64,000 nt of DNA from Saccharothrix sp. NRRL B-16314 (GTDB lineage: Bacteria > Actinomycetota > Actinomycetes > Mycobacteriales > Pseudonocardiaceae), in the NCBI RefSeq assembly GCF_000716595.1, contig NZ_JNXC01000002.1, forward strand, positions 62,001-126,000, read 5' to 3'. The notes beneath the pieces were generated by a model, which saw only the letters and a list, made by a program, of their open reading frames with translations, did no database searches and had not been told where the DNA came from. A program made the translations under genes and the position numbers. Of this stretch, positions 38,210-48,192 are shown piece by piece. The first letter of the stretch is position 1; every line of letters begins with the position of its first letter.

Positions 38210-38877
38210 CGGGCGATGCTCCACCGCTTCTCAAGGCTGCGCTGCAGCAGGGACATGGGGATCACGAGCAGGATGAAGAACAGCGCGACCCACAGCAGGC
38301 CGATCATCTGGTTCTCCCCCCGCTCGGACAGGTACAGGCTGATCGAGCCGGCCTGGAACACGGAGAACCCGGCCGCGATGGTGCTGTTCTTCAGCAGCGC
38401 GATCATCGTGCTCATCATCGGCGGCACGACCGCGCGGGTGGCCTGCGGCAGCACCACGGAGGCGAGCATCTGGCCGAACGTCAGCCCCAGGGCGCGGGAC
38501 GCCTCGGCCTGGCCGACGGGCACGGTGTTGATGCCGGACCGCACGACCTCGCACACGAACGCCGAGGTGTACAGGATCAGCGCGCACAGGGCCGCGAAGA
38601 AGTAGTAGCCGGACGCGGAGCCGAACGTCGCCGGCGTCACGATCTCCAACAGCGGGAACGCGAACGCGAAGAAGAAGAACACCAGCGTGAGCGGCGTGTT
38701 GCGAAGAAGCGTCACGTACGAGGAGCCGATGGAGCGCATCACGGGCACGGGCGCGACCCGGAGCATCGCCAGGACCACCCCCAGCACCAGCGACGCCGCC
38801 GCCGAGATCAGGAACAGCCAAATGGTGCTGAGGAACCCGGGCCCGTACAGGTCCAGGTTGTCGAGCAGGACGTCCAT
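38206..38877 (-). CDS. gluC: Glutamate ABC transporter permease
   Basis: 223 residues with five to six membrane helices and an EAA loop GQAEASRALGLTFGQMLASVVLPQA. The Phe-rich helix TLVFFFFAFAFPLL follows the conserved RNTPL. It pairs with GluD; the stop overlaps the gluD ATG. It begins 76 bp after gluB. Confidence 0.92.
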   Translation of the reverse strand: MDVLLDNLDLYGPGFLSTIWLFLISAAASLVLGVVLAMLRVAPVPVMRSIGSSYVTLLRNTPLTLVFFFFAFAFPLLEIVTPATFGSASGYYFFAALCALILYTSAFVCEVVRSGINTVPVGQAEASRALGLTFGQMLASVVLPQATRAVVPPMMSTMIALLKNSTIAAGFSVFQAGSISLYLSERGENQMIGLLWVALFFILLVIPMSLLQRSLEKRWSIAR

Positions 38878-38953
38878 CGGCTTCCTCGGCTAGGTGGTTG
38901 GTGGTGGAGCGGCCGGCCGCCGGTAGGGGCGACCGGCCGCGCTGTCCAGGTGA

Positions 38954-39841
38954 TCAGTAGCGGTCGAGCACCGGCTTGTCGGCCGTGGAGCCCGACTTGC
39001 CCAGGGTCGCGTCGTAGACGGCCTGCCAGTCGCCGCCCTTGATGGCCGCGTCCAGGATGTCGTTGACCTTGTCGCGCAGGGCCTTGTCGTCCTTCGCCAG
39101 GCCGATGCCGTACGGCTCGTTCGAGAACGGCTTGCCGACGACCTTCATCTTGTCCGGCGTCTGGGCCGCGTAGCCCTTCAGGATCGCGTCGTCGGTGGTG
39201 ACGGCGTCGATGGCGCCCTCGATCAGCTGCGTCACGCACTGCGAGTACGTCTGGAGCTCGACGATGTTGCCCGGCTCGGTCAAGGCCTTGGTCTTGACGT
39301 ACTGGATCGGCGTGGAGCCGGTCACCGAGCAGACCTTCTTGCCCATGAGCGAGTCCGGGCCGGTGATCGAGCTGTCTTCCTTCTTCACCAGCAGGTCCTG
39401 ACCCGCGGTGAAGTACGGGCCGGCGAACCCGACCTGCTGCTTGCGCTTGTCGTTGATCGTGTACGTGCCGACGTAGTAGTCGACGTCGCCGTTGATCAGC
39501 GCCTGCTCGCGGCCGGCCGACGGGATCGACTTGAACTCGACCTTGGCCTCGTCGAAGCCGAGCTTGGCCGCGACGAGCTTCGCGATCTCGATGTCGAACC
39601 CGGTGTACTTGTTCGTCGTCGGGTCCTTGTAGCCCAGACCGGGCTGGTCTTCCTTGACGCCGATGACGACCTTGCCGCGCTTCGTCATCTTCTCGAACGT
39701 CGGCGAGCCGTCGACCTTGACGTCGGCAGCGACCTGCTGGGAAGGGCCGGTCCCCGGGTCGCCCGGGGTGCCCTCCTTGCCGCATGCGGTCAGGGCGAGG
39801 CCGCCGGCCAGCAGCGCCACCGCAAGGGTGCGAACCCTCAT
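38954..39841 (-). CDS. gluB: Glutamate ABC transporter substrate-binding lipoprotein
   Basis: 295 residues: lipoprotein signal with lipobox LTAC (Cys about 20) and the family 3 solute-binding fold with GVKEDQPGLGYKDP, GFDIEIAKLVAAKLG and FAGPYFTAGQDLLV. It captures glutamate or a like amino acid outside the membrane for GluCD. It is related to the orphan binding protein at 5768-6601. Start at the ATG 39841 before MRVRTLAVALLAGG. Confidence 0.93.
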   Translation of the reverse strand: MRVRTLAVALLAGGLALTACGKEGTPGDPGTGPSQQVAADVKVDGSPTFEKMTKRGKVVIGVKEDQPGLGYKDPTTNKYTGFDIEIAKLVAAKLGFDEAKVEFKSIPSAGREQALINGDVDYYVGTYTINDKRKQQVGFAGPYFTAGQDLLVKKEDSSITGPDSLMGKKVCSVTGSTPIQYVKTKALTEPGNIVELQTYSQCVTQLIEGAIDAVTTDDAILKGYAAQTPDKMKVVGKPFSNEPYGIGLAKDDKALRDKVNDILDAAIKGGDWQAVYDATLGKSGSTADKPVLDRY

Positions 39842-39903
39842 CGTCCTTCTCCTGCTCTTGTTCGGTAGAGCGGCGCCAGGCTCAGCGCCGCGGTCGTGGG
39901 ACT

Positions 39904-40659
39904 TCAGTGGGTCAGGATCTTGCCAAGGAAGTCCTTCGCGCGGTTCGACTTGGGCGCGGAGAAGAACGTCTCCGGGACCGAGTCCTCGACGATCTCGCCG
40001 TCGGACATGAAGATCACGCGGTCCGCGGCCTTGCGGGCGAAGCCCATCTCGTGGGTCACCACGAGCATGGTCATGCCCTCCTTGGCCAGCGTGGTCATCA
40101 CGTCCAGCACCTCCTGGACCATTTCGGGGTCCAGCGCGGAGGTCGGCTCGTCGAACAGCATCACCTTGGGGCGCATCGCCAGCGCGCGGGCGATCGCCGC
40201 GCGCTGCTGCTGCCCGCCCGACAGCTGGGCGGGGTACTTCTCCGCCTGGTTCGCGATGCCGACCCGCTCCAGCAGTTCCATGGCCGTCTTGCGGGCCTGG
40301 GCCTGCGGCGTCTTGCGGACCTTCACCGGCGCGAGCATCACGTTGTCGACGATGCTCTTGTGGGCGAACAGGTTGAACGACTGGAAGACCATGCCCACGT
40401 CCGCACGCAGCCGGGCCAGCTCCTTGCCCTCGGCGGGCAGCGGCTGGCCGTCCACCTCGATGGCGCCGGAGTCGATCGGCTCCAGCCGGTTGATCGTGCG
40501 GCACAGCGTGGACTTGCCCGAGCCCGACGGCCCGAGCACCACGACGACCTGCCCCTTCGGCACCTCCAACGTCACGTCCTTGAGGACGTGCAGAGGTCCG
40601 AAGAACTTGTCCACGCCCGCCATCCGGATCATCGGCGGAGCAGGAGTGGCGGCGGTCAT
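39904..40659 (-). CDS. gluA: Glutamate ABC transporter ATP-binding protein
   Basis: 251 residues; Walker [10 protein letters not shown], signature [15 protein letters not shown], Walker [14 protein letters not shown], and the switch His in [16 protein letters not shown]. It is the first gene of the gluABCD operon and powers import. A CTGGAGGACTG ribosome site precedes the ATG at 40659; the longer frame upstream has no homology. The 134-bp gap to the divergent response regulator gene (40660-40793) must hold both promoters; I see no clear operator. Confidence 0.94.
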   Translation of the reverse strand: MTAATPAPPMIRMAGVDKFFGPLHVLKDVTLEVPKGQVVVVLGPSGSGKSTLCRTINRLEPIDSGAIEVDGQPLPAEGKELARLRADVGMVFQSFNLFAHKSIVDNVMLAPVKVRKTPQAQARKTAMELLERVGIANQAEKYPAQLSGGQQQRAAIARALAMRPKVMLFDEPTSALDPEMVQEVLDVMTTLAKEGMTMLVVTHEMGFARKAADRVIFMSDGEIVEDSVPETFFSAPKSNRAKDFLGKILTH

Positions 40660-40793
40660 CAGTCCTCCAGGTAGGGGTTCTGAGCGATGGCGGAAACCTA
40701 GGTGCGTATCACCACACCAGTCCAGGCGGTTGAGCAAGACTTAGGGTCTCAACTCTGTCACAGGGTGGCGACACTTATCGGGGAGGCTCCACG

Positions 40794-41465
40794 GTGCGGG
40801 TGCTGTTGGTCGAGGACGACGACCGCGTGGCAGAAGCGCTGGTACCGGCGTTGACGAGGCGTGGATTCACGGTAGACCGTCAGGCCACCGGACGGGGGAC
40901 GCTCGATCGGTTGGCCGGAATCGACGTGGTGCTGCTCGACCTCGGGCTGCCCGATGTGGACGGTGTCACGCTCTGCCGCCACATCCGTGCGGCGAGTGAC
41001 GTCGCGATCATCGTCGTGTCGGCCCGCGGTGAGATCGACGACCGCATCCTCGGCCTGCACGCCGGCGCGGACGACTACCTGGTCAAGCCCTACGACGTGG
41101 GTGAACTGGTGGCCCGGGTGCACGCGGTGCGGCGGCGGCGCGGCGACCCGGTCGGGCTCGGCGGCACGGGCACGGAGGTGTTCGAGGTGGCCGACGTGCG
41201 GGTGGACCTGGCCCGGCACGAGGTCACCGTGGCGGGTGAACCCGTGGCGTTGTCGCGCAAGGAGTTCCAGGTGTTGTCCCTGGTCATGGCGGCGGGTGGC
41301 GCGGTGTGCACCCGGGAGCGCATCCTGGCCGAGGTGTGGGGACGCACCTGGGCGGGGGCCAACCGGACCCTGGACGTGCACGTGGCGACGCTGCGCACCA
41401 AGCTCGGGCGTCCTTCTTTGTTGGAGACGGTGCGCGGGGTCGGGTACCGGTTGAGCGGGGGCTGA
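40794..41465 (+). CDS. OmpR-family response regulator
   Basis: 223 residues: receiver domain with acidic pocket VEDDD, phosphoacceptor Asp49 (VVLLDLGLPDVDG) and Lys in LVKPYD; the C-terminal winged helix has LSRKEFQVLSLVMAAGGAV, then RTLDVHVATLRTKLG and VRGVGYRL. Its stop ends at the base before the kinase start codon, so the two form one operon. Target genes are not evident; the divergent glu operon and the nearby TAXI lipoprotein gene are candidates. Confidence 0.93.
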   Translation: MRVLLVEDDDRVAEALVPALTRRGFTVDRQATGRGTLDRLAGIDVVLLDLGLPDVDGVTLCRHIRAASDVAIIVVSARGEIDDRILGLHAGADDYLVKPYDVGELVARVHAVRRRRGDPVGLGGTGTEVFEVADVRVDLARHEVTVAGEPVALSRKEFQVLSLVMAAGGAVCTRERILAEVWGRTWAGANRTLDVHVATLRTKLGRPSLLETVRGVGYRLSGG

Positions 41466-42845
41466 GTGCGGTCGCGGCTGCTGGGCATCGTGTTGACGCT
41501 GGTCGTGCTCGTGCTGGTCGGCATGGGTGTGCCGCTGGGGCGCGGTGTGGCGCAGACCGAGCAGCAGGAGCTGTTCCTGGACCGGCTCACCGACACCAAC
41601 CGGTTCGCGTCGGTGGCGCAGCGGCCGTTCATCGACGACCAGCCGGAGGTGCTGGAGGCGGAGCTGCGCCGGTACAACGAGCTGTACGGGGTGCGGGTGG
41701 CGCTGCTGGGCCTGGACGGGCAGGTGGTGGCGGCGTCCTCGGACGACGTGGACGTGTCGGCGCCCGAGGTGGCCGACCTGGTGCGGGGCGCGCTCGCCGG
41801 TCGCCAGCCGGTCGCGCCCGCGCTGGTCATGCCGTGGGAGTCGACCGAGCTGGTGCTGGCCGGGCCGGTGCTGGAGGCGGGCGAGGTCCGGGGCGCGGTG
41901 GTGACGTTCTCGCCGACGTCGAAGACCCGGCTCGAGATCGTGCTGTGGTGGTCCGTGCTGCTCGGGTCGAGCCTGTTGGTGCTGGTGGTGGGCGTGTTCG
42001 TGGCGTTGCCGCTGGTCCGGTGGACGCTGCGGCCCGTGCGGCGGCTGGACGACGCGACCGGGCGGCTGCTGGCGGCGGTGGTGTCCGGGCAGCCGGTGCA
42101 GCCGGTCGGGTCGTCCGACGGTCCGCCGGAGCTGCGGCAGCTGTCCCGGTCGTTCGACCAGATGGCGGCGAACGTGAGCGACGTCCTGGCCGCCCAGCGG
42201 GCGTTCGTCGCGGACGCCTCGCACCAGCTGCGCAACCCGTTGACCGCGCTGAAGCTCCGTCTGTCCAATTTGGAGGACCACGTGGTCGGCGAGGGGGTCG
42301 CGCACCAGGCCGCCGCGCTGGACGAGACCAACCGGCTGAACCGGATCCTGGACGAGCTGCTGTCCATGGCGCGGGCGGGTGCGCCGTCGGTCGATCCCGT
42401 GCCGGTGGACGTGGACCGGGCGGTGGCCGGCCGGCTGACGGCGTGGCAGCCCGCCGCGGCGGCGCGCGGGGTCCACCTGGTGCTGGACGGTGAGCCGGGC
42501 GGCCGGGCACTGGTGCCGCCGCGCGGTGTCGAGACGGTGCTGGACGCCCTGCTGGACAACGCGCTGAAGTTCACGTCCGACGGCACGATGGTGCACGTCG
42601 ACGTCCGCAGGCGCGACGGTCTGGTGCGGCTGTCGGTGCAGGACGAGGGGCCGGGGCTGGAGCCGGAGGAGCTGGAGCGGGCCACCGACCGGTTCTGGCG
42701 CAGCCCGGCGCACCAGAACGTGCAGGGGTCCGGGTTGGGGCTGGCGCTGGTGCGGCAGATCGTCGACCGGGTGGAGGGGTCGGTCCGGTTGGAGTCGCCG
42801 GAGGAGGGCGGGCTGCGGGTGGTCGTGGAGTTCCCCGCCGTGTGA
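41466..42845 (+). CDS. Sensor histidine kinase
   Basis: 459 residues: helix 1 (about 5-25), an extracytoplasmic sensor of about 130 residues, helix 2 (about 158-186), HAMP, and the kinase core. His253 lies in FVADASHQLRNPLTALK; N, G1 and G2 boxes are LDNALKF, VQDEGPGLEPEE and GSGLGLALVRQIV. It starts with GTG directly after the response-regulator stop. The sensor has no obvious known domain. A TAXI-family binding lipoprotein gene converges from downstream, which could supply a ligand-loaded partner. Confidence 0.92.
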   Translation: MRSRLLGIVLTLVVLVLVGMGVPLGRGVAQTEQQELFLDRLTDTNRFASVAQRPFIDDQPEVLEAELRRYNELYGVRVALLGLDGQVVAASSDDVDVSAPEVADLVRGALAGRQPVAPALVMPWESTELVLAGPVLEAGEVRGAVVTFSPTSKTRLEIVLWWSVLLGSSLLVLVVGVFVALPLVRWTLRPVRRLDDATGRLLAAVVSGQPVQPVGSSDGPPELRQLSRSFDQMAANVSDVLAAQRAFVADASHQLRNPLTALKLRLSNLEDHVVGEGVAHQAAALDETNRLNRILDELLSMARAGAPSVDPVPVDVDRAVAGRLTAWQPAAAARGVHLVLDGEPGGRALVPPRGVETVLDALLDNALKFTSDGTMVHVDVRRRDGLVRLSVQDEGPGLEPEELERATDRFWRSPAHQNVQGSGLGLALVRQIVDRVEGSVRLESPEEGGLRVVVEFPAV

Positions 42846-42934
42846 CCGGCCGCGACTGCGACGGCCAAGCCGACCGCCGTGACCGGCCGGGCAGCGCTGA
42901 CCGGCCCTGACCAGCGGCTCGACGTCGCGGCGGC

Positions 42935-43882
42935 TCAGATCTTCGCGTCGCGGTAGTACCGCGCGGCGCCGGGGTGCAGTTCCACCGGGGTGGTCTCGAT
43001 CGCCGAGCGGACCTCTATCGACCTGGCCACCGGGCTCGCCGCGACCAGCGACGGCTGCGCCTGGAACAGGCCCTTGACCAGGGCTTCCGCCACGTCGTTC
43101 GACATCGTGCCGTTGACCAGCAGGAAGTTGCGCACGACCAGCGTGACGATCGGGCCGCCACCCAGCTGGTAGGCGGACGCGGGCAGCGTCGCCGAGCCGT
43201 ACACCGGGTAAGCCTGGCGCAGCTTCGGCAGCACGTCGCCGAGGTCGAGCATCCGCAGCTTCACCGTCGTGGCCAGCGTGGTGACGGCGTTCGTCGGCAC
43301 GCCACCGGACCAGAAGAACGCGTCCAGCGCCCCGTTGCGCATCGCGTCCGCACTGGTCGTCAGGTCCAGGTACTGCACTCTCAGGTCCCGCTCGGGCGAG
43401 ATGTCCGCCGATTCCAGCAACCGCCGCGCTATCAGCCGCACCCCGGAGTCGGGGGCGCCCACGCTCACCCGCAGGCCCTTCAGGTCGGACAGCCTGGTCG
43501 CCGGCAGGTCGTCGCGCACGACCACCTGGAGGTAGTCGTCGTGCATCCTGGCCAGCGCGTACAGCTTGTGCCCGGAGTCGCCCTTCTGCTTCTCCTCCGC
43601 CGCGTCGGCCGCCGAGAACCCGACCTGCGCCTGGTTGGTCCGCAGCCGGTCCAGGTTGTCCACCGAGCCCGCCGTGTTCGCCACCTGCGGGCGGGGGATG
43701 CCCGGGTCGCGGGTCCACGCGTCGGCCAGGGCCGTGCCCAGGGCGTGGTAGACACCGCCGGGGCTCCCGGCCGCCATGGTCAGCTTCACGTGGTCGAAGT
43801 CGTCGCCGCACGCGGTCAATGACAGAGTGGCCAGGGCCAAGGCGGCCCCGACCGCGTGCAACCGCAGCAGCGTTCCCGACAC
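42935..43882 (-). CDS. TAXI family TRAP-type solute-binding lipoprotein
   Basis: 315 residues. Signal peptide with lipobox LTAC (Cys about 25). The TAXI fold starts with [21 protein letters not shown] and holds [21 protein letters not shown], the standard ligand-site pattern. TAXI proteins normally feed TRAP permeases, but no DctQ/DctM-type gene is in the window. Convergent closeness to the two-component system suggests a sensory role. ATG 43882 is 57 bp from the miaB start, read in the opposite direction. Confidence 0.88.
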   Translation of the reverse strand: MSGTLLRLHAVGAALALATLSLTACGDDFDHVKLTMAAGSPGGVYHALGTALADAWTRDPGIPRPQVANTAGSVDNLDRLRTNQAQVGFSAADAAEEKQKGDSGHKLYALARMHDDYLQVVVRDDLPATRLSDLKGLRVSVGAPDSGVRLIARRLLESADISPERDLRVQYLDLTTSADAMRNGALDAFFWSGGVPTNAVTTLATTVKLRMLDLGDVLPKLRQAYPVYGSATLPASAYQLGGGPIVTLVVRNFLLVNGTMSNDVAEALVKGLFQAQPSLVAASPVARSIEVRSAIETTPVELHPGAARYYRDAKI

Positions 43883-43939
43883 CTGCGCATCGTCGCACGT
43901 CCACGCTCTACGCTGGACCCGACGGAAGGACTAGGTGCA

Positions 43940-45409
43940 GTGACTCGCAGTTACCAGATCCGCACGTTCGGCTGCCAGATGAACGTGCACGACTCCGAGC
44001 GCCTCGCCGGCATGTTGGAGGACGCGGGCTACACACCCGCCGAGGGCGACGCCGCGCCGGACGTGGTGGTCTTCAACACCTGCGCCGTGCGGGAGAACGC
44101 CGACAACAAGCTCTACGGCACGCTCGGCCACCTCGCGCCCGCCAAGTCCGCGAACCCCGACATGCAGATCGCCGTCGGCGGCTGCCTCGCGCAGAAGGAC
44201 CAGGGCGAGATCGTCAAGCGCGCGCCTTGGGTGGACGTGGTCTTCGGCACGCACAACATCGGCTCGCTGCCGGTGCTGCTGGAACGCGCCCGGCACAACC
44301 GCGAGGCCCAGGTCGAGATCCTCGACTCGCTGGAGACCTTCCCGTCGACGCTGCCCGCCCGCCGCGACTCGGCGTACTCCGGCTGGGTGTCGGTGTCCGT
44401 CGGCTGCAACAACACGTGCACGTTCTGCATCGTCCCGTCGCTGCGCGGCAAGGAGAAGGACCGCCGCCCCGGCGAGGTGCTGGCCGAGGTGCAGGCGCTG
44501 GTGGACGAGGGCGTGCTGGAGGTGACGCTGCTCGGGCAGAACGTCAACTCCTACGGCGTCGAGTTCGGCGACCGGTTCGCGTTCGGCAAGCTGCTGCGCG
44601 CGACCGGCGGCATCGAGGGCTTGGAGCGGGTCCGGTTCACCTCGCCGCACCCGAAGGACTTCACCTCCGACGTGATCGCCGCGATGGCCGAGACGCCCGC
44701 CGTGTGCCACCAGCTGCACATGCCGCTGCAGTCGGGCTCGGACCGCGTGCTGAAGGAGATGCGCCGCTCGTACCGGACCGCGAAGTACCTGTCCATCCTG
44801 GACGAGGTGCGCGCGGCGATGCCGGACGCGGCCATCACGACGGACATCATCGTCGGCTTCCCCGGTGAGACCGAGGAGGACTTCCAGGCCACGCTCGACG
44901 TGGTGCGGCAGGCCCGGTTCTCGTCGGCGTTCACGTTCCAGTACTCGAAGCGGCCCGGCACGCCGGCGGCCGAGCTGCCCGACCAGTTGCCGAAGGCGGT
45001 CGTCCAGGAGCGGTACGACCGGTTGGTGACGCTGGTCAACGACGTGGCGCACGAGCTGAACCGGGAGCAGGTCGGTCGTCGGGTCGAGCTGCTGGTCGCG
45101 TCGGGCGAGGGTCGCAAGGACGCCGAGACCCAGCGGATGACCGGACGGGCGCGTGACGGCCGGTTGGTGCACTTCACGCCTGGTGACGCACGCGTGCGGC
45201 CGGGTGACGTGGTGGAGACGGTGGTGACGTACGGGGCGCCGCACAACCTGATCGCGGACGGTCCGCTGCTGTCCCACCGGCGGACCAAGGCGGGTGACCG
45301 GTCCGAGGCCGGGATCAAGCCCAAGACGCCGGGCGTGACGTTGGGGCTGCCGTCGTTCGGCAAGCCCGCCCCGCTGCCCGCGGCGGTGGGCGGGTGCGCG
45401 ACTCCATGA
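43940..45409 (+). CDS. miaB: tRNA-2-methylthio-N6-dimethylallyladenosine synthase
   Basis: 489 residues. The N-terminal MTTase domain has three cysteines ([22 protein letters not shown]) for one Fe-S cluster; the radical-SAM triad is CNNTCTFC; a TRAM domain follows ([14 protein letters not shown] onward). It adds a methylthio group to isopentenyl-A37 of tRNAs that read UNN codons, acting after MiaA, which is encoded 3 kb downstream. GTG 43940 has a GGAAGGA site 9 nt upstream. The stop overlaps the next ATG. Conserved place: M. tuberculosis Rv2733c. Confidence 0.94.
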   Translation: MTRSYQIRTFGCQMNVHDSERLAGMLEDAGYTPAEGDAAPDVVVFNTCAVRENADNKLYGTLGHLAPAKSANPDMQIAVGGCLAQKDQGEIVKRAPWVDVVFGTHNIGSLPVLLERARHNREAQVEILDSLETFPSTLPARRDSAYSGWVSVSVGCNNTCTFCIVPSLRGKEKDRRPGEVLAEVQALVDEGVLEVTLLGQNVNSYGVEFGDRFAFGKLLRATGGIEGLERVRFTSPHPKDFTSDVIAAMAETPAVCHQLHMPLQSGSDRVLKEMRRSYRTAKYLSILDEVRAAMPDAAITTDIIVGFPGETEEDFQATLDVVRQARFSSAFTFQYSKRPGTPAAELPDQLPKAVVQERYDRLVTLVNDVAHELNREQVGRRVELLVASGEGRKDAETQRMTGRARDGRLVHFTPGDARVRPGDVVETVVTYGAPHNLIADGPLLSHRRTKAGDRSEAGIKPKTPGVTLGLPSFGKPAPLPAAVGGCATP

Positions 45410-45879
45410 GCGAGGAACCGGACGACATGGCCGCGCTGCGCGATGAGATCGACGACGTGGGCCGGTCGGCGGCCAAGCGGATCGACCCGGGCGCGGGCGC
45501 GTTGACCATCGCGATCGCGGCGCTGGCGATCCTGGTGTCGTTGATCCTGCCCTGGGTGGACGGCGCGGTCGGGTTGACGGTGCTGTTCGGCGAGGCGCGT
45601 TCGCTGCCGAAGGTGTTCGCGTACGCGGCGGTGATCGGTGGCGTGCTGCTGCCCGCGTTGACGCTGGCCGTGCGGCGGTGGGCGTTGGCCTGGATCTGCG
45701 CGCTGGCGTCGTTCGCGGGCTCCGTCACGGGCGTGCTGTCGATCTGGACCACGCAGACGACGACCGGTCACCACCCCGGGCCCGGACCCGGTCTCGGGCT
45801 GGTGCTGGCCGTGGTGGCGGTGGTCGTGCTGCTGGTGAAGTGGCTGAGGCTGGCCGCGTCCCGGCCGCCCATGCAGTGA
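45406..45879 (+). CDS. Rv2732c-like four-helix membrane protein
   Basis: 157 residues with about four membrane helices ([19 protein letters not shown], then [38 protein letters not shown] and [18 protein letters not shown]). An acidic cytosolic start of about 35 residues precedes them. No function is known; the position directly after miaB matches Rv2732c of M. tuberculosis. The ATG overlaps the miaB stop (ATGA). Confidence 0.82.
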   Translation: MSEEPDDMAALRDEIDDVGRSAAKRIDPGAGALTIAIAALAILVSLILPWVDGAVGLTVLFGEARSLPKVFAYAAVIGGVLLPALTLAVRRWALAWICALASFAGSVTGVLSIWTTQTTTGHHPGPGPGLGLVLAVVAVVVLLVKWLRLAASRPPMQ

Positions 45880-45912
45880 TCGGGCGGGCGGTCGACGCCC
45901 ACTGACGACGAA

Positions 45913-45946
45913 CCGGGCCCCCTCACCTCGTGGTGAAGGGGCCCGG
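45913..45946. terminator. Strong bidirectional terminator hairpin
   Basis: CCGGGCCCC-TCACC pairs with GGTGA-GGGGCCCGG around a TCGT loop (one bulge on each side), in the gap between the converging Rv2732c-like and DUF349 genes. TCTGTTGT follows on the + strand. Confidence 0.8.
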
Positions 45947-45960
45947 TCTGTTGTCGCCCA

Positions 45961-47304
45961 CTAGCGGCTGGAGACCGCCTGCTCGGCGGCGGCCAGCCAT
46001 TCGCGCCACTGCTGGGCCTGTGCCTCGGCCTGCTCGGCGCGGCGCTTGTCGCCCGCCGTGCGCGCCTTCGCGGCCTGTGCCTCGAACTGCTCGACGCGCT
46101 CGCGGAACTGGGCCACCCGGGCTTCGGCTTCCGGGTCGGACTTGCGCCACTGGGCGTCGACCGCGCCGCGGACCCGCTCCTCGATCGTGCGGAGCTTGCC
46201 CTCCAGTTCGCGGACGCGCTCGCGCGGGACCTTGCCGATCGCGTCCCAGCGCTCCTGGATCTTGTACAGCTGCTGGCGGGCGGCTTCGAGGTCCAGCGCC
46301 GGGTCGATCCGCTCGGCCTCGGCCAGCAGCTCCTCCTTCAGCTTCGCGTTGGACGCGAACTCCGCGTCACGCTCGCTGAACGCCTCGGAGCGCTTGGCGA
46401 AGAACGCGTCCTGGGCGGCGCGGAAACGCTGCCACAGGGCGTCGTCGGCCTCCTTGGGCGCCCGTCCGGCGGCCTTCCACTCGACCATCAGGTCCTTGTA
46501 CCGACCGGCGGTGTGACCCCAGTCGTCGGACTCGATGAGCTTCTCGGCCTCTTCGACCAGCTCCTGCTTGCGGTTCTTGGCCACCGTGCGCTGCCGGTCG
46601 AGGTCCGCGAAGTGCGAGCCGCGCCTGCGGTTGAACGCGTCACGCGCCTTGGAGAACCGCCGCCACAGCTGCTCGTCGGTCTTGCGGTCGACACCCCGGA
46701 TGGTCTTCCACTCGTCCAGGATCTGCCGCAGCCGGTCGCCGGCGGACTTCCACTGCGTCGACTCGTTCGCCAACGCCTCGGCTTCCTCGACCAGCTCCTG
46801 CTTGCGCGCGCCGGCCGCGGCACGGGCCTCGTCCTTGGCGGCCTTCGCGGCCTCCAGGCCCTCCTCGGCCTTGACCAGCACGTGGTCGACGCGCGCGGCC
46901 AGGGCGGCGAGGTCACCGACCACCGCCGCGTCGGCCAGGCTCTCCTTGACGTGCTTCGCGCTGGTCAACGCGTGCTTCGGGTCGCCCGCGCCGGAGGACA
47001 GCCGCGTCACCAGCAGCTCGACCTCGGTGCGGATGTCGTCGAACCGGCGGGCGAAGTGCGCCAGGCCCTCGGCCGGCTCGCCCGCCTGCCAGGAACCGAC
47101 GACCCGCTCGCCGTCCGCCGTCTTGACGTAGACGGTGCCGTCCGCGTCCACGCGCCCCCAGCGGTCAGGGTGGTCCGACGCCACGGGGACCGGCGGTGCC
47201 GCCGCCGCAGCTGCTACCGGCGTTGCCTCCACCCTGGTCTCCTCGACCACCGCCCCCGCACCACTGTCGCCAGTGGTTCCCGGTGTCGTCTCGTGTTCCG
47301 TCAT
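45961..47304 (-). CDS. DUF349 domain-containing protein
   Basis: 447 residues, mostly long charged helices with repeated DUF349 units: W-x-KGDRLR-like WKSAGDRLRQILDEWKTI, WGHTAGRYKDLMVEWKAAGR and the third one near IQERWDAIGKVPRE. The start (residues 1-45) is Ala/Val/Pro-rich and disordered; the end is a coiled coil (EARVAQFRERVEQFEAQAAK). The function of DUF349 is unknown. In mycobacteria a similar Ala/Arg-rich gene (Rv2731) holds this place. A GGAGGAAG site precedes the ATG. Divergent from the Rv2728c-like gene. Confidence 0.85.
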   Translation of the reverse strand: MTEHETTPGTTGDSGAGAVVEETRVEATPVAAAAAAPPVPVASDHPDRWGRVDADGTVYVKTADGERVVGSWQAGEPAEGLAHFARRFDDIRTEVELLVTRLSSGAGDPKHALTSAKHVKESLADAAVVGDLAALAARVDHVLVKAEEGLEAAKAAKDEARAAAGARKQELVEEAEALANESTQWKSAGDRLRQILDEWKTIRGVDRKTDEQLWRRFSKARDAFNRRRGSHFADLDRQRTVAKNRKQELVEEAEKLIESDDWGHTAGRYKDLMVEWKAAGRAPKEADDALWQRFRAAQDAFFAKRSEAFSERDAEFASNAKLKEELLAEAERIDPALDLEAARQQLYKIQERWDAIGKVPRERVRELEGKLRTIEERVRGAVDAQWRKSDPEAEARVAQFRERVEQFEAQAAKARTAGDKRRAEQAEAQAQQWREWLAAAEQAVSSR

Positions 47305-47489
47305 CGCCGGCTTCCTCCTCGCCTGCCCACTTCGTGGTGCCCGTGCCGACCACGGGCGCCCCGCCTACGACGGGGCCCAGCACCCGGGTACCGCGACGCT
47401 CCTTCAGAGTGCCCAGTACCTCGCGCGCATTCAAACAGGTCAAAGCTCGCATCGGTACCGGTGGTGGCCGATGAGTAGCGTTGGCTGCC

Positions 47490-48188
47490 ATGATCCCGCG
47501 TTTGGCGGTCCTGCCGCACCCTCCCCTGCTGGTGCCCGAACTGGTCTCCGGCGCCGCGTCGGACACCGAACCGGTGCGCTCGGTGTGCCTGGCCGTCGCC
47601 GGGGAGCTGGCCGAGCACTCGTCGGACTGGGTGGCGGTCGCGGTGGACCCGTCCGGGCCGAGGGTGGTCGAGGACGTCGCGGGCACGTTCCGCGGCTTCG
47701 GGGTGGACGTCCGGGTGTCGCTGTCCGCGGAAGTGCCCTGCACCGACGCGTCCTCTGTGGATGACGACCTGCCGCTGCCGGTGCTGGTCGCGGCGTGGCT
47801 GCGGGAACGGGTGGGCGCACGGCGGGTGCGGGTGCACCTCGTGCCGCCGGACCTGCCGGTCGCCGAGTGCGTCGCGCTCGGCGGGCGGCTCGGTGGTGAG
47901 CGGGCGGTGCTGGTGCTGGGTGACGGGTCGCACCGGCACGGTGAGCTGGCCGTCGGCCGCACCGACGAGCGGGCCGGGCCGTTCGACGAGGACGTGCGCA
48001 AGGCCCTGGCCACGGCGGACACGGCGGCCCTGCGCGCGCTGGACCCGGCGTTGGCGGCTGAGCTGGGCGCCTCCGGCCGGGCCGCCTGGCAGGTCGCTTC
48101 GGGCGTGCCGGGCGCGTGGCGGTGCACCCGGTCGTCGTTCCTCGCCCCGTTCGGCGTCGGCTACCACTTCGCAGTCTGGGAGGCTTGA
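47490..48188 (+). CDS. Rv2728c-like protein, class III extradiol dioxygenase fold
   Basis: 232 residues. [17 protein letters not shown] at the start is the LigB-like entry with the His pair, and [12 protein letters not shown] near residue 150 carries the second His set of the fold; FDEDVRKAL follows. Whether iron binding and ring cleavage remain is unclear, as members near miaA have no known substrate. ATG 47490 is chosen; a TTG three codons upstream would also work. It precedes miaA by 4 bp, as Rv2728c precedes Rv2727c. Confidence 0.78.
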   Translation: MIPRLAVLPHPPLLVPELVSGAASDTEPVRSVCLAVAGELAEHSSDWVAVAVDPSGPRVVEDVAGTFRGFGVDVRVSLSAEVPCTDASSVDDDLPLPVLVAAWLRERVGARRVRVHLVPPDLPVAECVALGGRLGGERAVLVLGDGSHRHGELAVGRTDERAGPFDEDVRKALATADTAALRALDPALAAELGASGRAAWQVASGVPGAWRCTRSSFLAPFGVGYHFAVWEA

Positions 48189-48192
48189 GCCC

